Assembly: GCA_013398295.1 (NCBI GenBank)
Contig: VZSF01007301.1
Span: 372,001-436,000, forward strand
Reading direction: 5' to 3'
DNA: 64,000 bases
From: Chionis minor
Lineage: Eukaryota; Chordata; Aves; Charadriiformes; Chionididae
Part shown: positions 1 to 12,589 of the stretch, piece after piece
Layout: each line of letters opens with the position of its first letter
Position numbering within the stretch: the stretch's first letter is position 1
Notes under the pieces: model-generated
Databases searched by the model: none
What the model saw: the letters and a program-made list of their open reading frames with translations, nothing else
Told to the model about the DNA's origin: nothing
Program-made: the position numbers and the translations under genes

Positions 1-1724
1 AGGAGAGCAGCCTCCCTCAGTGCTTGGGGTACGTGTGCCCTGTTTGGGGTGTCCCTTCCCCACCCCTCCTGTAGAGCAGGTCCATGCAGTGATCCCTCTA
101 CCCACCTCTGCCATGGCCTGGCTCATGGGGAAGGGCCCTGCCAGCTCTTTAGGACATTACTTAAGTATCTGTTCAAAGTTAAGTTTGCAAGTAGTTTCTA
201 CATAGACTAGAAACTCTGATGTTTTTGTGTACAATTAATTACACGATAGCTTTATGTTTTGCATGATGTCTAAGCATTTCCATAATTAGCATAAATACAC
301 ATATATTTTTACTGCAAATGTTGAAAATCTACAAACTAAAAATGCAACAACAGTGAACCTAATGTGCTGCATAAATTTGGCAATATAACCCTTCATGTCA
401 AAATATAAAGAAAAGCACCTATGCAAAGTGCAAAAGCTATTGGAAATTCTGAGCAATGATGTTCAGATATAGCAGAACAGCAGTTTAAATTATATTATTT
501 ACAGGAAGTTTTTCCCATAGCATCAAGAAAACTATAAATATTTTGTGTTTACATCTAGTAAATCATGACAGAGCTGAAATATTGTAACAGTTTCTCACAT
601 CAGATGATTTATTTTCTTGGGGACAAAATAATATTTCCTGAGTTGTTAATGCTAGGCAGCTGTTTTGGAAAGTCACTAAGAGAGCAAAGGTTATGTTACC
701 TTCCACTTGCTTTACAGTTTGATTAGGAATTTGTTCAAAATGGCCCTCCTTCTGTCTAGTGGCTATATTCAGAAAGAAGGAAAACTTAGGGAAATTCTGC
801 AAAGTGCAGCATGAAAAACTTCCCTGAGATAATCACAGATATCTGCAGAAAACCCTTTCAGATGTTTATTACCCTTTTGTTCAGGAATTGCAATGCTTCT
901 GTGCACTGTGCATTTCTGTGTAACTGTTCATTTGATATGTCTTAAGTGCCTCACCTGCCATTATTCAGCAGGCTTCCTTTAGCTCAGCAGAGTTAAGCCA
1001 GTTTACATGAAAGAAGGATCTGGCACAGAATTCTCAGAGTTGTTTAAGAAATGCATAGCCCTTTTCTGCGGGGTTAGTAGAACAGAAAACTTTTCTAAGC
1101 GTATAACGTTATGTTGGCAAACCGCCATATAGGTATTAAAGTAACTTGGCATAAAACACTAATTAAAAAAAAGTAACAACAAAATAAACCCTGATATACA
1201 GGTACAGACAAACACAGAGATTCAAAAAACTGAAATATAAAATACATAAAACCTGGGCATACAGAAACATGGGTGAAACACCTCTCCTCCAAACTGACAG
1301 ATAAGAGTCACGCTATCCTGTGACACTAGGAGTATAATGGGCATTGGGCGGTAAACAGAAAATGTTCCAGGTGTAGTGAATCTGTGCCCTTCTCTCTCCC
1401 AACTTTTGCTATTGGCAGACTAGCCTCTGCCATGTGATACATGGAGTTTTACAGTAGCTCTTTTTTCTTCTTTCTATTGCTGGGTTGTAAAAGCTAGCAA
1501 GGCAGAAAAAAAAAGTGCTGATGTTGGTGATGATAACTTATTAAAAAAAAAAAAAAAAAGGAAGCATATTAACATTTCAAACACATTAAACAAAGGGAAA
1601 ACAAAGCCACAAAGATCTCTGGGTAAATCCGCAGCTGGTGTTAAGCAGCAGAATGTCACTGAGGTGCACAATGTCTTCTTTTAGTTCAAAGAGAAATTAA
1701 GGCACTGAGACTCTGTAGTTTTAT
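1..1724. other. AT-rich non-coding stretch
   Basis: No convincing exon, RNA gene or repeat was recognised here. Open frames are short, on both strands, and lack splice-site or codon support. The sequence is AT-rich with scattered TAAT cores and ends near a 17-base A run at 1543-1559, which is an ordinary mononucleotide tract. It reads like intergenic or intronic DNA. Confidence 0.6.
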
Positions 1725-1782
1725 GTCATGTAGGTCAGACTGGATGAGCACTGTGGTACCCTGTGGTTTTATACAGAGACTG
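1725..1782 (+). mobile_element. CR1-type LINE 3' tail fragment
   Basis: The stretch contains GGTCAGACTGGATGAGCAC followed by a GTGGTACCCT-like block. It parallels the CR1 3' end, which reads roughly GGTCAGACTRGATGATCAC, then AATGGTCCCTTCTGG. CR1 elements are non-LTR retrotransposons that are normally 5'-truncated in birds and reptiles, so a short tail-only fragment is the expected form. No reverse transcriptase frame remains. The match was made by eye from remembered family motifs, so the exact borders are uncertain. Confidence 0.55.
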
Positions 1783-2054
1783 TAAAAAGTGGCCAAGCTT
1801 ATGTCCTTTCTTTAAGTAGCATTGTGTATTCCCACAGCTGAAACAGAATCCTATGCTAAATGGACCACTGATCTGACCCAGTTAGATATTCCTTACTTTT
1901 TTAGAATCTTATCTATAAATCTCCATCAGCTGATAGCAGGAGAAATTTCAGCCTATGCTTATGTCATGAAATATTTATCTGTCTACCTAGACTGTATCCT
2001 TCCTCTTGTATTCCACTTTGGCCTTTGCCTATATTTATTTGTTCTGTTCTTCAA

Positions 2055-2133
2055 TTAAGCTATAAGTTCCCCAAGGATGGGCGTATCTTCCACGTGCTTC
2101 CTGCAGTGTGACTAATAAACTTTTGAGCAATAC
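2055..2133 (+). mobile_element. Ancient L2-like LINE 3' end
   Basis: The order AAGCTATAAGTTCCCCAAGGATGG, a CTTCC block, and then ACTAATAAACTTTTGAG parallels the L2-family tail. That tail runs from TAAGCTCCTTGAGGGCAGGG, through GTGTCTTCC, to CTCAATAAATGTTTG. The copy is strongly diverged and carries no coding part. It sits about 270 bases after a CR1 tail in the same orientation. MIR and L2 share related 3' ends, so a MIR assignment is also possible. Confidence 0.4.
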
Positions 2134-2779
2134 AAAAGAAGAGAGTAATAAAGATATTGCATTCTCCAGGGCCACCTATTTTACTTCCCATATTGCAGAA
2201 TTCCTTAATTCTGAGTCAAGGAAACCACTCGTATAATGTACTTGTCAGAAGCAGTAACGACAGAAAGCATAACCATCACAGCTGTGCTAGGGGATGGTGT
2301 GGCGGATTGATGCCTGTAGCTCCAACAGGACAGGGCCTCAAAATTCACTTTTCTCTCTAGGAGGCAAATTCAGAACGTGCCCGCCTCTAGTTGATGGAAA
2401 ACATGATAATCAACAGGTTTTGTCTATGTTAAAATCAATACGGCTTTCGAGTGATCCAAGTCTACTTGGCAGACAGTCTGTGTGCAACAGCCAGCTGGAG
2501 AAAACTCCAGCCTAGACCACTGACAGAAAACACCCGCAACACTGCAAGTGGATCTGTGTCAATGGCATTACCAGTACTCACATGCCATTAACAGAGGCTA
2601 AAGAAGTGTAAAATAGAGAAGGAATGGAGCAGTTAATTAATAAGGCAGAAGTTATATTTAGCAACCTGTGTAAGCCCTAGATTTTCTGGACTAGGAAAAA
2701 AAATTAATATTAGTATTAAAAAAAAAAAGGAACACTGTTATAAGGCTTTTCTCACAAATATCTCGAAACCTGTCTTGCT
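2134..2779. other. Non-coding stretch, nothing recognised
   Basis: Open frames are short and overlap on opposite strands. No splice-bounded exon or repeat family could be recognised. Confidence 0.5.
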
Positions 2780-3130
2780 TACGTAGGCAACGCTGTGTCA
2801 GCAGCCTGTTGCTGTTCCGCCTTGGTGGGCAGGAGCGCTGCTGAGCCCGTGTCACCTCTGAGAACCACCCCAGCAGGGCACGGTGCCACCACAGAGCACA
2901 AGGGGCAGCAGCTGGCACGTGCGGGAGATGCACGTGTGCCGGGCAGTGTGGGGCCCAAGATCCAGACAACACTTCGCTGCTGTTCCTATTCCAGTCTTGC
3001 TGTGTCTGGGACATAACACATCCGTAAGCACAGTCCTTCCCTGCACCTCTGTGCCCATATGGGAGATACAATGGCCACCATTTGCCGCTCTTTTGCTTAG
3101 ACGCAACGTGCAAATTCTGACGACCAGCTC
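2780..3130. promoter_or_regulatory. GC- and CpG-richer patch
   Basis: GC content rises sharply compared with the AT-rich flanks, and CpG dinucleotides are retained (AACGC, TCCGCC, AGCGCT, CACGTGCGGG, CACGTGTGCCGGG). It contains two CACGTG-like E-box palindromes about 20 bases apart around 2910-2935. The overlapping open frames on both strands here look like a by-product of high GC. It could be a small orphan CpG island, an enhancer or a decayed repeat; no transcript evidence is visible. Confidence 0.25.
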
Positions 3131-3740
3131 AAACTAGGTTGTTGGGTTGGGATCTTCCTTGTTAAGCACGCTGAGTTACAGAAGCCAACAAGCTCCTAGA
3201 GGCAAGCGCCAGGGGCATAGTGTGAGGTGCTGCCCTCCCGTTTCCCACCCTCATCCCACGACACATTACAGTCCCGGCAGAGGGATCAGCAGAAGGCTTC
3301 ACATCCCAGTCTAGCACAACAGCTCAGAAGACCGAGGTTACGTCAATGAGGTTTGGGCTGAGAAGGCGGTTATTGAAGAGGTGCAGCTGGCACACCAGTA
3401 CACATCTGATGCAGCAGGAGGGCAGGAGCCTCCAGAATAGAGAGTCCAGGTAATAACATTGCAAACCACTCCGGCTCAGTCTGCCAGAGTTCACCTGTCA
3501 GAATCCCAAACACCATTTGCTCTCTGCAGTGCCTAATATTTGCTGAACCAAGTAAACTATTTGCAGTAGAGTTCTGCGAGCCAGAATTTCCCCAGGGGTT
3601 TTAAAAACTGATAATCCAGCATCAGATAGGATAACAAATTAGGAAAATACAGTCTTAGGCTTCAGGGCATGTGCCAGCTTAAAGCCAAAGCAGGTAGGTC
3701 GGAAGCAAGCTGAGCTGTGAGCATGTTAAGCCATCAATAT

Positions 3741-3835
3741 TGTGCACCTTCTCCTGGAACACCTAGGACTGGGTCTTGCCTGAGACAGGAGGCTGGATGA
3801 GAGAGATTAAGTCTGGTCCGGTGGCTACTTTTTGC
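3741..3835 (+). mobile_element. CR1-type LINE 3' fragment
   Basis: The order TGCACCTTCTCCTGGAACA, CTAGGACTGG, GAGACAGGAGGCTGGATGAG and GTCTGGTCCGGTGGC follows the sauropsid CR1 3' region. There the blocks are a CACCTTCCTCTGAAGCATC-like block, GGCACTGGCC, GAGACAGGATACTGGGCTAG and GTCTGACCCAGTATGGC. Four blocks in the right order and spacing make this a better match than a chance hit. It is a truncated, diverged copy with no coding capacity. Confidence 0.6.
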
Positions 3836-6800
3836 ACTGTTTTTAGACTAGTCTTATGACATTAGACTAGATCTTTCTGCTGTTTCTTGACTTCTTGTAG
3901 GTTATGTAGAAGCATGTCAACAATTGCACTATAACGAAAAATGCAACATAAGAAATAATCACGTAAGCAGTTTCAAGGAAGAGCCGTGTAGTGATGTGCT
4001 GACAAACTACTGTGAGTGTTCCCATAGTGAATAGATTTGGCACTTACAGCTATTGCAATGCTAATCCATGTTCCTAGGTAATTAGCATATGCCCAAAAAG
4101 GTGCTGTACAAAATCATTTTGATCTTCATTCATCATGAATGGCCAGATAGCTTTGTGCGTGAAAGTAGCATGAAGAAAGATGAACAAAGGACTTCCAAAT
4201 AAGTACGAATGAGGATCTTTTTATGTTGTTTCCTAGTTATTTCGAAGGGCCTTGCCATACAATACAGCACTGGATTTCCCCTACAGTTTCTGCTGTAATA
4301 ACACACATGAGCTGTGTACATCTACATATGTATATCACTCAGACAATATTCCTTGAATGTAATGTGTTTTTTGCTCCTTAGTGATGCAACACATAAGAAA
4401 GAGCTCCACAATTCCACAATTCAGAATCAGCTAAAAGGCTCTTTAGCACATACTATCTGTCTTGATTTCTGTGAGACACTCATTGCAGACAAAATTAGGG
4501 GAATAATGGGGTTTTTTTCTCTGGAACAGCTTCACAAATTATAGGATCTTTTCACAGTCTGTACTTTCTTCCTCCACCTCTGTTTCCACCCAAGTAAAAA
4601 TTAAAATGAGTCTGGACTATACCAGTTTTCTACAAACATGACAGCAAAGTAACTAGTCAGCTGAGCAAGTGTCCAAAAACTGTGACATTATCCATGTACT
4701 GCAGAAACAGATCTCTTCAAAAGCATGTAAGAACCTACATCATATTTTCACAGACACCTAAGAGCTGGAAGAAACACCCAGCTCTACTCCAAGACAGTTC
4801 AAGGCTCATATAACTGCGTCAACAAGACACTGGACCTAAATTTGGTCACTGGGGTTGAACTCAACACCATGCTTAGATAGATATGTGACTTCCAGATGGA
4901 AATAGATCATTTCTGCCATGCCTGGAGCTAACACGCAGTTGGCCTGCACCTGTGTAAATTTACCCTCTGTCTGAACATTGATGAAATTATACGCTGTAAG
5001 ATTACTTGTGATGATAGGAGTACAGATGTTAATTTTGCCTTGCAAGTGCAACCAGTCGGTAATTTTGAAAAAAATGTAATGAGGTCGCAATTCCCAACCA
5101 GCACCCTGCAGGAAATTGTTGCCCACTTAAGAGCATCTCCATGCACCAATAGCTCATCTGGCATTTGCCGCATAAGGAGGTGGAGATCTCCCCTGGCAGA
5201 AGCTGCAGTGGGTGCAAAAGGGCTGTTGGAAGTGTGACCAGCGGCGGGAGGGAACTGCCAACCGTCAAGCTGTAACAAAGGAGGGAGTTTCTACCCCAGC
5301 ATCAACACACCTGCTTTAGGAAGGTCCTGACACCTCCCTTCTTCTCACCCTTTTCACCTCACTTCTTCTGTTGTGCTATTGTTTATGTTGTTGTTCTCTG
5401 AGGGACAGAGTAACACGTACAGGGACTGTGAGAAGGAACACCAACCCTTTAATAAAAAGCTGTAATAAACCAGTTACCAAGTCCTAAATTCAAATTAAGT
5501 TTGTACTGGGTACTGGAATTAAAAATGTAGTCAAGTGTTGTCCAACTAAGGGGAAAAGAAAAAAAAAGGAAAAAAAGTCAAGTCCAAAACAAGTTCTTCA
5601 GACTCCATTTTTCCCATACAAGAGGAAATAAACCTATTCAAAAAAGACTTAGCCCAATTTCTGCTGAACTTCATAACTTTAATAAGCAATCTTCCTTTAA
5701 AATCAATATACAACCACTGTAGCAATATGAGGAGTTTAGTATTACAATACAATACAATATAATAGCTGAAATACTACCATCCGCAGTCTTCCTTGACACC
5801 AAAGGTCATGTTTATGAAAGATTTTACTCCCACTCTTCTTTTACCTGATCCACATTTCTCAATTCTGCTTTGAGAGACTTGGAGAAAATGTATTACAAGG
5901 AATGTCTAATATCTAGGTTGAGATTAGATGATTTTTGTCTCCAAATAAAAAGTGTTAGCTAATAAAATCTGTTCTCACACCTCTCAAGAACTGTTTTCCA
6001 TTATTCATTTGAAAAAGAAAAAATATTGAATGACTTCATATCCACATAAAATAGAAACCCACTTTGTTCAGTGGCAGAATTGCTGTCTCATGAAGATTGA
6101 ACTTGGTGAAGCAGTTTCTCTTGTTGAGGAAATGTTTCCGCTTTTGAATTTCTATAAAATGTCAAGTGACAACATCCATAATTAAAAAGTGCAATAAAAT
6201 TTGTGAATTAAATTAAAATTATTTATTTTAATGTTGTGAAATGTTTAGGTTGTTGTCCACCTTTTTGAAGTACTTTCAATGTTTGGTGGCCCTTTAACAC
6301 AAATTATCTTAAATTTTAAATTGAGGACATTTTGAAGCAAAAAGTAGAATGCATCATTAAGACAATGTTGAAAAAGATATTACATTAAATGTCCAACTCA
6401 TTCATTCATTCATTCACTTACATGCTTTGGCTCTGAAAAATTAGAAGCGAGTCAACAAACTTTGTCATTGAAACATCTCTATATTGAAAGGCTCTAGATG
6501 AGGGAACTAATGTATAAATGAGTTTGAAATTCCAATTCAGATACTGATTGACCTGGTCATAGTTGCTGAGGAACTCTGGAATACAAAACTGACATTTCAC
6601 ATACCTGGCTACATAAAAATCCTAATCCCGGGACACCACCCCAGTATTGAAAAAAAAAAAATTTCAATACATAGAAGTTTTCTAATCCTTCTGTCTTATT
6701 TCTCCCTCTATGAATCTGTCATTTTGATGAAATTGCACCCAAAAAAAAAAAAAAAAAAGTTAAAAAGTTGCAGGCATTTACTTTATTCCTTTCACTAAAA

Positions 6801-7456
6801 CCCTTTGAAACTTATGTCTTCACATTACTATTACTGTCATCTTCTTCCATTGTTCCCATAATCAAGAACATGCTAAACTCTCTTCAAATATTATCTTATG
6901 CTTATTTAGACATCAGTCCCTTGGCTAGTTGGTCTATTCATATGGCAGAGGTACTTTACAAATACTCTAAAAATCCCTTTCAGGATCTGCCTACAAATAA
7001 GTAGAGGCTATGTAGTATAACTAGTGTCCTAGGTTGCGTAGTACCAAGTAAAATGAAGTTGTTGTCCTTTGGGAAGCATCTGAGACTTCAACATGTCATT
7101 TCATAAAATAAAAAGAACACTATGAAAGTGGCCGCAAAGAACACAAAGTAAATTTCAGTACTTTAGAAAGGTAGGATTAGTTTCTTTGGTGAAGCTAACT
7201 TCCTTTCCTGTGTATCATTCAAATACTCGAAATGGAGCTTACCTAATTTCACCCCGAGTTTGTTTCTATCAAAGTCCATACCCCTTCTGATGGACATTTC
7301 AGGAATACTTGAGAACAATATTTTTTTCTATATGTATGATATTTTTAGCAGTCTTCAGCATGTACAATCTTATTCTTCTAGTAATCTTTTCCCCATTTAA
7401 CCATCTGATGTTTCCCTTGTTTCTTTTGCTCCTTCCACATCTTTAAATTAGAGCTT
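3836..7456. other. AT-rich non-coding stretch with simple repeats
   Basis: No supported gene. The only clear structures are a short ATTC tetranucleotide run at about 6401-6416 and an 18-base A run at 6741-6758. A block at 4744-4775 (CACCTAAGAGCTGGAAGAAAC) faintly resembles antisense CR1 but is too weak to call. The overlapping minus-strand frames at 4836-5278 have no splice or homology support. Confidence 0.5.
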
Positions 7457-7544
7457 AGGGCCTGGCTCACAAAAAAACATTTTGGTAGCTGATTCCCATC
7501 AGAGTAATATTTAACCTGTTGATTTCAGTTGAGGAATCTGGCCT
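7457..7544. repeat. Decayed palindromic amniote repeat (GGCCTGGCTC...ATCTGGCC)
   Basis: The ends AGGGCCTGGCTC and GAATCTGGCCT are near-inverted copies. The middle contains TTGATTTCAGTTGAGG, which resembles the TTGATTTCAATGG core of a family of old palindromic interspersed repeats common in reptile and bird genomes. The copy is badly decayed, and the family name is not known to me with certainty. Confidence 0.3.
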
Positions 7545-8209
7545 TTATTGCCACAGATAGAGAAGATAATTAATTATGTGCACTAGCATTTTCTACAGTT
7601 CGGACTGGCTACTGTTCAGGACAGAAAAGGGTTTTTTTGTTCTCCAACATACTAGGTCATTTCTGAACACTTTGAAACATGTTATTCCTTGTACTTCCAA
7701 TAGCCAACAATTTGAAGTGTATGTGTGTAATTAATAGTGTCAGATACAGGGAAAGACATATGGTTGATTTTTTTCTTCCTATGGAAATCAAAGCTTTAAT
7801 ATTTCAGAAAGAAGATGCCAAACCAAAGGAATGCCCTCTGCTTGTTGCCTTGATAGTCAGGAGACATGAATAATATTATTGATGTGCAAACACAAAGAGC
7901 TGGAGGCTTATAACTCTGTTTCTGTGTGATTAAAAACCTGCCGGAGGTACTTAGTGCCAATAGGCACAGGATGTTTATGATATAAGGGAGTAGAAATGAC
8001 AACTGACCTTTCCTGGAGTCATAAATGAGCCTGCAACAACTCTGGGGCTCAATTTCCCTCCAAGTGCCTCTTCCATCTTTCCACCCTACATGATTCCATC
8101 CTTTTGGATCCTTTGCTTCATATTACTGTGCCATAGACAGAGTGTACATCTTACTAACTGAATTTTTTAGCCTCCCGTGAGAAACCTTACCTTTTCTTTC
8201 CACCAACAG

Positions 8210-8331
8210 ACCTTCTGATGAAGAAGATGTTCTTCCTCTACTCCTGCCTTTCCTTTCCCTCAGATATCAGTGCTTCAAAAGAGCCTGAAAGTCATGAACA
8301 TGGAAGCCTTGGATATTTGCGTTTTGCTTGG
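8210..8331 (+). other. Candidate exon with short secreted-like frame
   Basis: A pyrimidine-rich tract ending CACCAACAG precedes position 8210, and the block ends at G|GTGAGT (8331/8332), a near-perfect donor. A second acceptor-like CTTTCCCTCAG ends at 8263. An ATG at 8218 opens a frame that reads through the donor to a TAG at 8386-8388. Its first residues are MKKMFFLYSCLSF (basic start, hydrophobic core, signal-peptide-like), followed by an acidic and polar stretch containing KEPESHEHGSLG. No family was recognised. Such acceptor-frame-donor combinations also arise by chance in 64 kb of intron-like DNA, so this is only a candidate. Confidence 0.2.
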
Positions 8332-8388
8332 GTGAGTTTTTCCTTCACTTCTCAGCACAGACACCGAAGTAGCCCTTACGACATCTAG

Positions 8389-10429
8389 CAGAGCTCTGCG
8401 TGTGGTTCACTCAGATGGCTCCTGAGCCGGTAGCAGCAGCCTGTTGTAGCCTGGGAGCATCCCAGATACCACTGGGTCTTCAATCACACGTAATCACTAA
8501 AAGTTGCAGCCACAAGGCCAGATTGAGAGAAACCCAAAATGAATTACTTGTCTGCAGTTTACGACGTATAAATATTCCTGACCACTTTCTGAGCTTAAGG
8601 AAAGCAGACTAGCCCTCCTATTCTCTGTAGAAAATAATCAGCAAGTAATAATTTGATTACATAGGAATGCTCTGATAAAGACGTGACCATAGGATACAAA
8701 ACCAGAGCCTCTTTATTTTTCCCTTTGACACTGTTTTCATTTTTCCTTGCTCCTTTTGCTCTTCACAAATTGCACAAATGTTAATAGTAGCGCTTATTGG
8801 TAAAGTATTTCAAGGATTAACGGTGCTGAGCATTGCCCTCATTTAATAAGGGGACAGGCCAGGATATGTCAGCTATGATACAGCACAGTAATTGTGCCAC
8901 AGACACCTTTAAACCCCCCTGGCTTTAGTCTCCATTATGCTCCTAACCTCAGAAATGTAGTGCAATGAATTTGGAGTCATCCAATCTCTATTTCATATAA
9001 TTCCATTGCTCAATGCATAAACACCTGTATCAAATCAGAAATCTTGGTATGGTTACCCTACTGGAGTAATTTAACCTTTCTCTCAGACAAATATATTAAA
9101 ATGTCAGTAAAACTACCCTCATTCCTATGCCCTTAACCATGTCTCTTTTTTTTCCTCTTTAGATTTTCTTGCTGTGGTAAGGTTGACATCAAAAACCTTC
9201 CACTTATGAAGCCCAATCTGAAGTGCTCTATAGGTTATCTTGATAAAGTTGCTGGGTCACTGTTTTGGTCATTTCACTTGTTCCAAGAAGTGAAAGCCTC
9301 ATAAATCTTCGGTGACACAATCACCATCTTGCAGCATGTGATGGCCACAGGTTGGACCCCACTTAATTGTCTTCGCACTTCCCCATTGGTAATTGTGGGG
9401 GAAGCTAATGGATTTATTTTTTAAAATGAAACAAAAATTCCCAAATTAAAACTTTTAAATTCCGTTCCTGCTAGACTGCAAAGGCAGCAATGTTCCCTGA
9501 GATGAATAGCAGAAGACAGTGTAACAAATTAATACAAATGAAGTCATTCCTGAGTGACTCCATCTGCTTTGGAAATGAGGCTCGGACTTTCCGAACTGTG
9601 GCCATGATCCAGATAATTAGGCCTGACTCCAAATGAAGCCACACAGGTAACTTATAGCTTCATTAACTCTCCTCGGGAAGGCAGGCATCCAAAAACTAAC
9701 CTTAATAGAGCAGCATATGATCCATTGACAATCTGTTTGATGTTTAAAAATGAACTTTGTTTTTACTATGTTACATGAGTATTAGGCCAATAACATATGC
9801 AGAGCAAAATGTTAGGGATTGGACATGTTCCTGTACCTTGCATTACACGCCAGTTACTATATCCGGAGAAGTGGGATCGTAATTTCTTGTTTACAAAGTT
9901 TAATCAAAATACATTAATAATCTGCAAAACCTAAGCAAGGCACATAAGGTGTCTGCAAGTGTCTTTCCTCTGTAATCAACAGGAGGATTATTAGGTAATA
10001 ACAAATGTTATTCATCTTCATAATGGCTAAATGACAGCCTGCTTTAAAATAACAAATGACTAGTCTTCATCGACTATTACAGGGTGAATATGACCTTCAC
10101 GTACTTTAAGCAAACAAGTCCTCTTTTCAAAGACTTCCCTAGTTCTTTAATTGATAATGATGAGATGCTTTATCTTTGCTGAGAAAAAAATAAAAGCTCA
10201 AGTTATACCATTTATTTTAGGCTTGGAGGTATTTTATACAGCCCTCTCTGTCAGAAAAGATGCTGAGATATAATACCAATTTTTTTCATCAATAATAAAT
10301 TAATGCACAATTAAAGTCGCTAGTGAGATGCATAATGAACTCCTGTGAGTTGTTTCTCCCTAATGTTTATCAGTCTCCTGTGTGATTTTTTCTGTTGACA
10401 TGGTGCTGCTTTAATGCAACAGAACTGGA
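8389..10429. other. Non-coding stretch, possibly containing a conserved element
   Basis: No gene or clear repeat. The part at about 9480-9660 is compositionally balanced, lacks simple sequence, contains AP-1-like TGAGTGACTCC and a GATAATTAGGCC homeodomain-type site, and ends at a donor-like CACAG|GTAACT. It looks more like a conserved non-coding element than like repeat debris, but this cannot be shown without alignment. A faint MIR-like similarity at 8790-8870 was too weak to call. Confidence 0.35.
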
Positions 10430-10600
10430 GAAAATTGGGCTGAAAGAAACCTCACAAAGTTCTCTTGTACATCTGTCTGTCCTGAGACAAGAACAGTGGT
10501 GCCTCAGCCACTCCTGGCAGAAGTCTCTCACTGCTTCTTGAAAACCTTCAGTGTTGACAATTCTTGCCACAGGAAAATCAGTTCCAATCCTTGCCAGGTT
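10430..10600 (-). mobile_element. CR1-type LINE fragment, antisense
   Basis: Read on the plus strand, AGAACTGGAGAAAATTGGGC is followed by AACCTCACAAAGTT, then CTTCTTGAAAACCTTCAG and TTCCAATCC. This is the order of antisense CR1: AGAACTGGAAGGGACCTC, then CTTAAAAACCTCCAATGATGG, then a CACAACC block and GTTCCAATGC. The element therefore lies on the minus strand. It is diverged and truncated, with no intact frame. The 66-codon open stretch on the minus strand in the same place is explained by this relic and is not a gene. Confidence 0.6.
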
Positions 10601-10785
10601 GGGTAGATAGTTTTGTCAATCAGGCTGCTCTGATTCCTATGAATGATGGTTTACAGAAGTTCTGGGCTTTTACAAATACTGACAGCCAGAAAGGTATCTG
10701 TGCCTCCTGCTAAAGCAATGGACAAAAGTTATAGTAAGGTAAAATAGGGCACTCTTTTGTGAACATTGTCTATAGTTAAAACACC

Positions 10786-10850
10786 AAAAAAAAAAAAAAA
10801 AAAAAAAACCACAACCAAAACAAAACCAAACAACAGCAACAAAAAAAATC
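10786..10850. repeat. Poly-A tract and A-rich low-complexity tail
   Basis: A 23-base A run (10786-10808) continues into CAACCAAAACAAAACC-type A/C-rich sequence. No retrocopy body with an upstream open frame could be recognised, so this is called a simple repeat. Confidence 0.8.
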
Positions 10851-12589
10851 CCCAGAGAGTAACTACTATGCTTGCTTCTGCAGTTGAGAGATGTTGCTGT
10901 ATTTGCCAAGGCACAACCATATTTGACTCATTTGCCATACAATTTACACCCACAGGATCTGAGATGAGGTGGAATTAACAGCTTTTTCCTACCTCTTGTT
11001 TCTCTCACAGTACGATGGGTGTTGCAAACAAAATGTCATTTGCCAGATAAACTCAAAGCAGAGAAAAAGTAATACTAACATTGGTGCAGATCATTTTACT
11101 GATCTTAGACAATCATTTGGAGTGAAGTGTGCTATGCATTAGAAGGAACCTTTTAATCACGCTCCATAAAAAGCAATCCAATATTGAAACAAGTGCAATA
11201 TTGGCTTTGCTTAGTCTCATATTAATTATGGCAGAACATAATGCTTTGTGTTAAAAATTTTGTTGTTCATTTTAAGGGAAAGCAGTGATCCGGATCATTC
11301 CAACTCAGTCTGGTTTGCGCTAGTATCTGGCTTTTCCTGCAAATCAGTGTGCAATTATTTTTCACTGACTTTTCTTTATTCAGGCACAAAATGCAGGCAT
11401 TGATTTTTATTTTTTTTAACATGCTTACTGAATTATCTCCATAAATCATCTAATAATTGAATAAATACTGTCACAAACAAAAGTAATTTGTATCTTTTTC
11501 ATTTTCCTGGGCTACAAGTATGCCAAAATGCAAACCTGTGTTAGAGATATGCACATACACGTGCTCACTCACACACATATGCATTGAATGTTTCTTATAA
11601 ATATATATACTATAAATTTATTCTAATCATCTTCCCTTTTGACAGATATGACAAAAATTAACTGCAGACCATTCATTAGATGTTATTAGCAACTTCCTGA
11701 TTATCTGGTTCAAGCTAACTAGGCATGGCAAAGGCAGGCAGATGGATGGTTTGATGTTCTCAGACAACACATGGTCAAAAGCTAACTACTTTTGCTGTAA
11801 AAGGAACATACCAGTTGGGCTTTCAGCCTTAAAGAGATGATTTATTAAAGGTATCAGCATCGTGTCTTATGATAACAGCACTTCCGTGTTTGTGCCAAAT
11901 TTGAGAAAATCAGGATACTGAGGAAGAGCAAGGTAAAAGATTTTCCCTTCTGGGTTTTCTTCTTCCAACTCACCCTCCTTCTTAGGAATATTTGCCATCA
12001 AACTACTTGTGTTTTCTATATTTGTTGCTTCTGTCATGATTTTATGCCCATTTGTCTTCTATGTGAAATTACAGAATTATCAGTGTGTTTTTAATGTGAA
12101 AGCTCTGCCTTTCTTGTTAGAATGGTGAATTACAGGCTAGCAGGTAATATTGAACAGGATCCTGTTTTCCTAACCATTCTCCAAGGCAGAATTTCAGTCA
12201 TTTGTTAAATAAACAGATAACAGTATAAAATTAATGCTGATCGCCTCTCCATGCATTATTTATTGGATGCCAGATGACTATAGGACAAAGACTGCAGCAA
12301 TGTTAGTAACTACAGGGTCACAAGCTGAGGACTAGCACACCAGACATCATTTACTGGTTTGTGCCAAGGGTACCATATTCTGAAGAGCCATAAGAGAGCC
12401 AGGGGTTTGCATTCCTGGTGACCAGCCCAGATCTGGAGTGCGTGTCCCTGTACATGCTTCTTCTAAGCCCAGCAAAAAAGGGCTCTGTCTCACGTGAGAC
12501 ATGATTCGGTGACAGTTCCTAGCAGAGTAACATAATCTAGTGTTGATTAGTAACAGAAAACTCATATTAAGGTTACAAAAGGCAAATAA
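10851..12589. other. AT-rich non-coding stretch, nothing recognised
   Basis: Short AT-rich frames only. A small ATATATAC patch lies near 11600. No exon, RNA gene or repeat family was recognised. Confidence 0.5.

Noticed and set aside
4744..4800. Possible antisense CR1 (AGAGCTGGAAGAAAC)
   Set aside because: Only one short block matches; the expected neighbouring blocks are absent.
8790..8870. Possible antisense MIR
   Set aside because: The similarity around GCGCTTATTGG and CCTCATTTAATAAGGGG is too weak and out of step with the MIR core.
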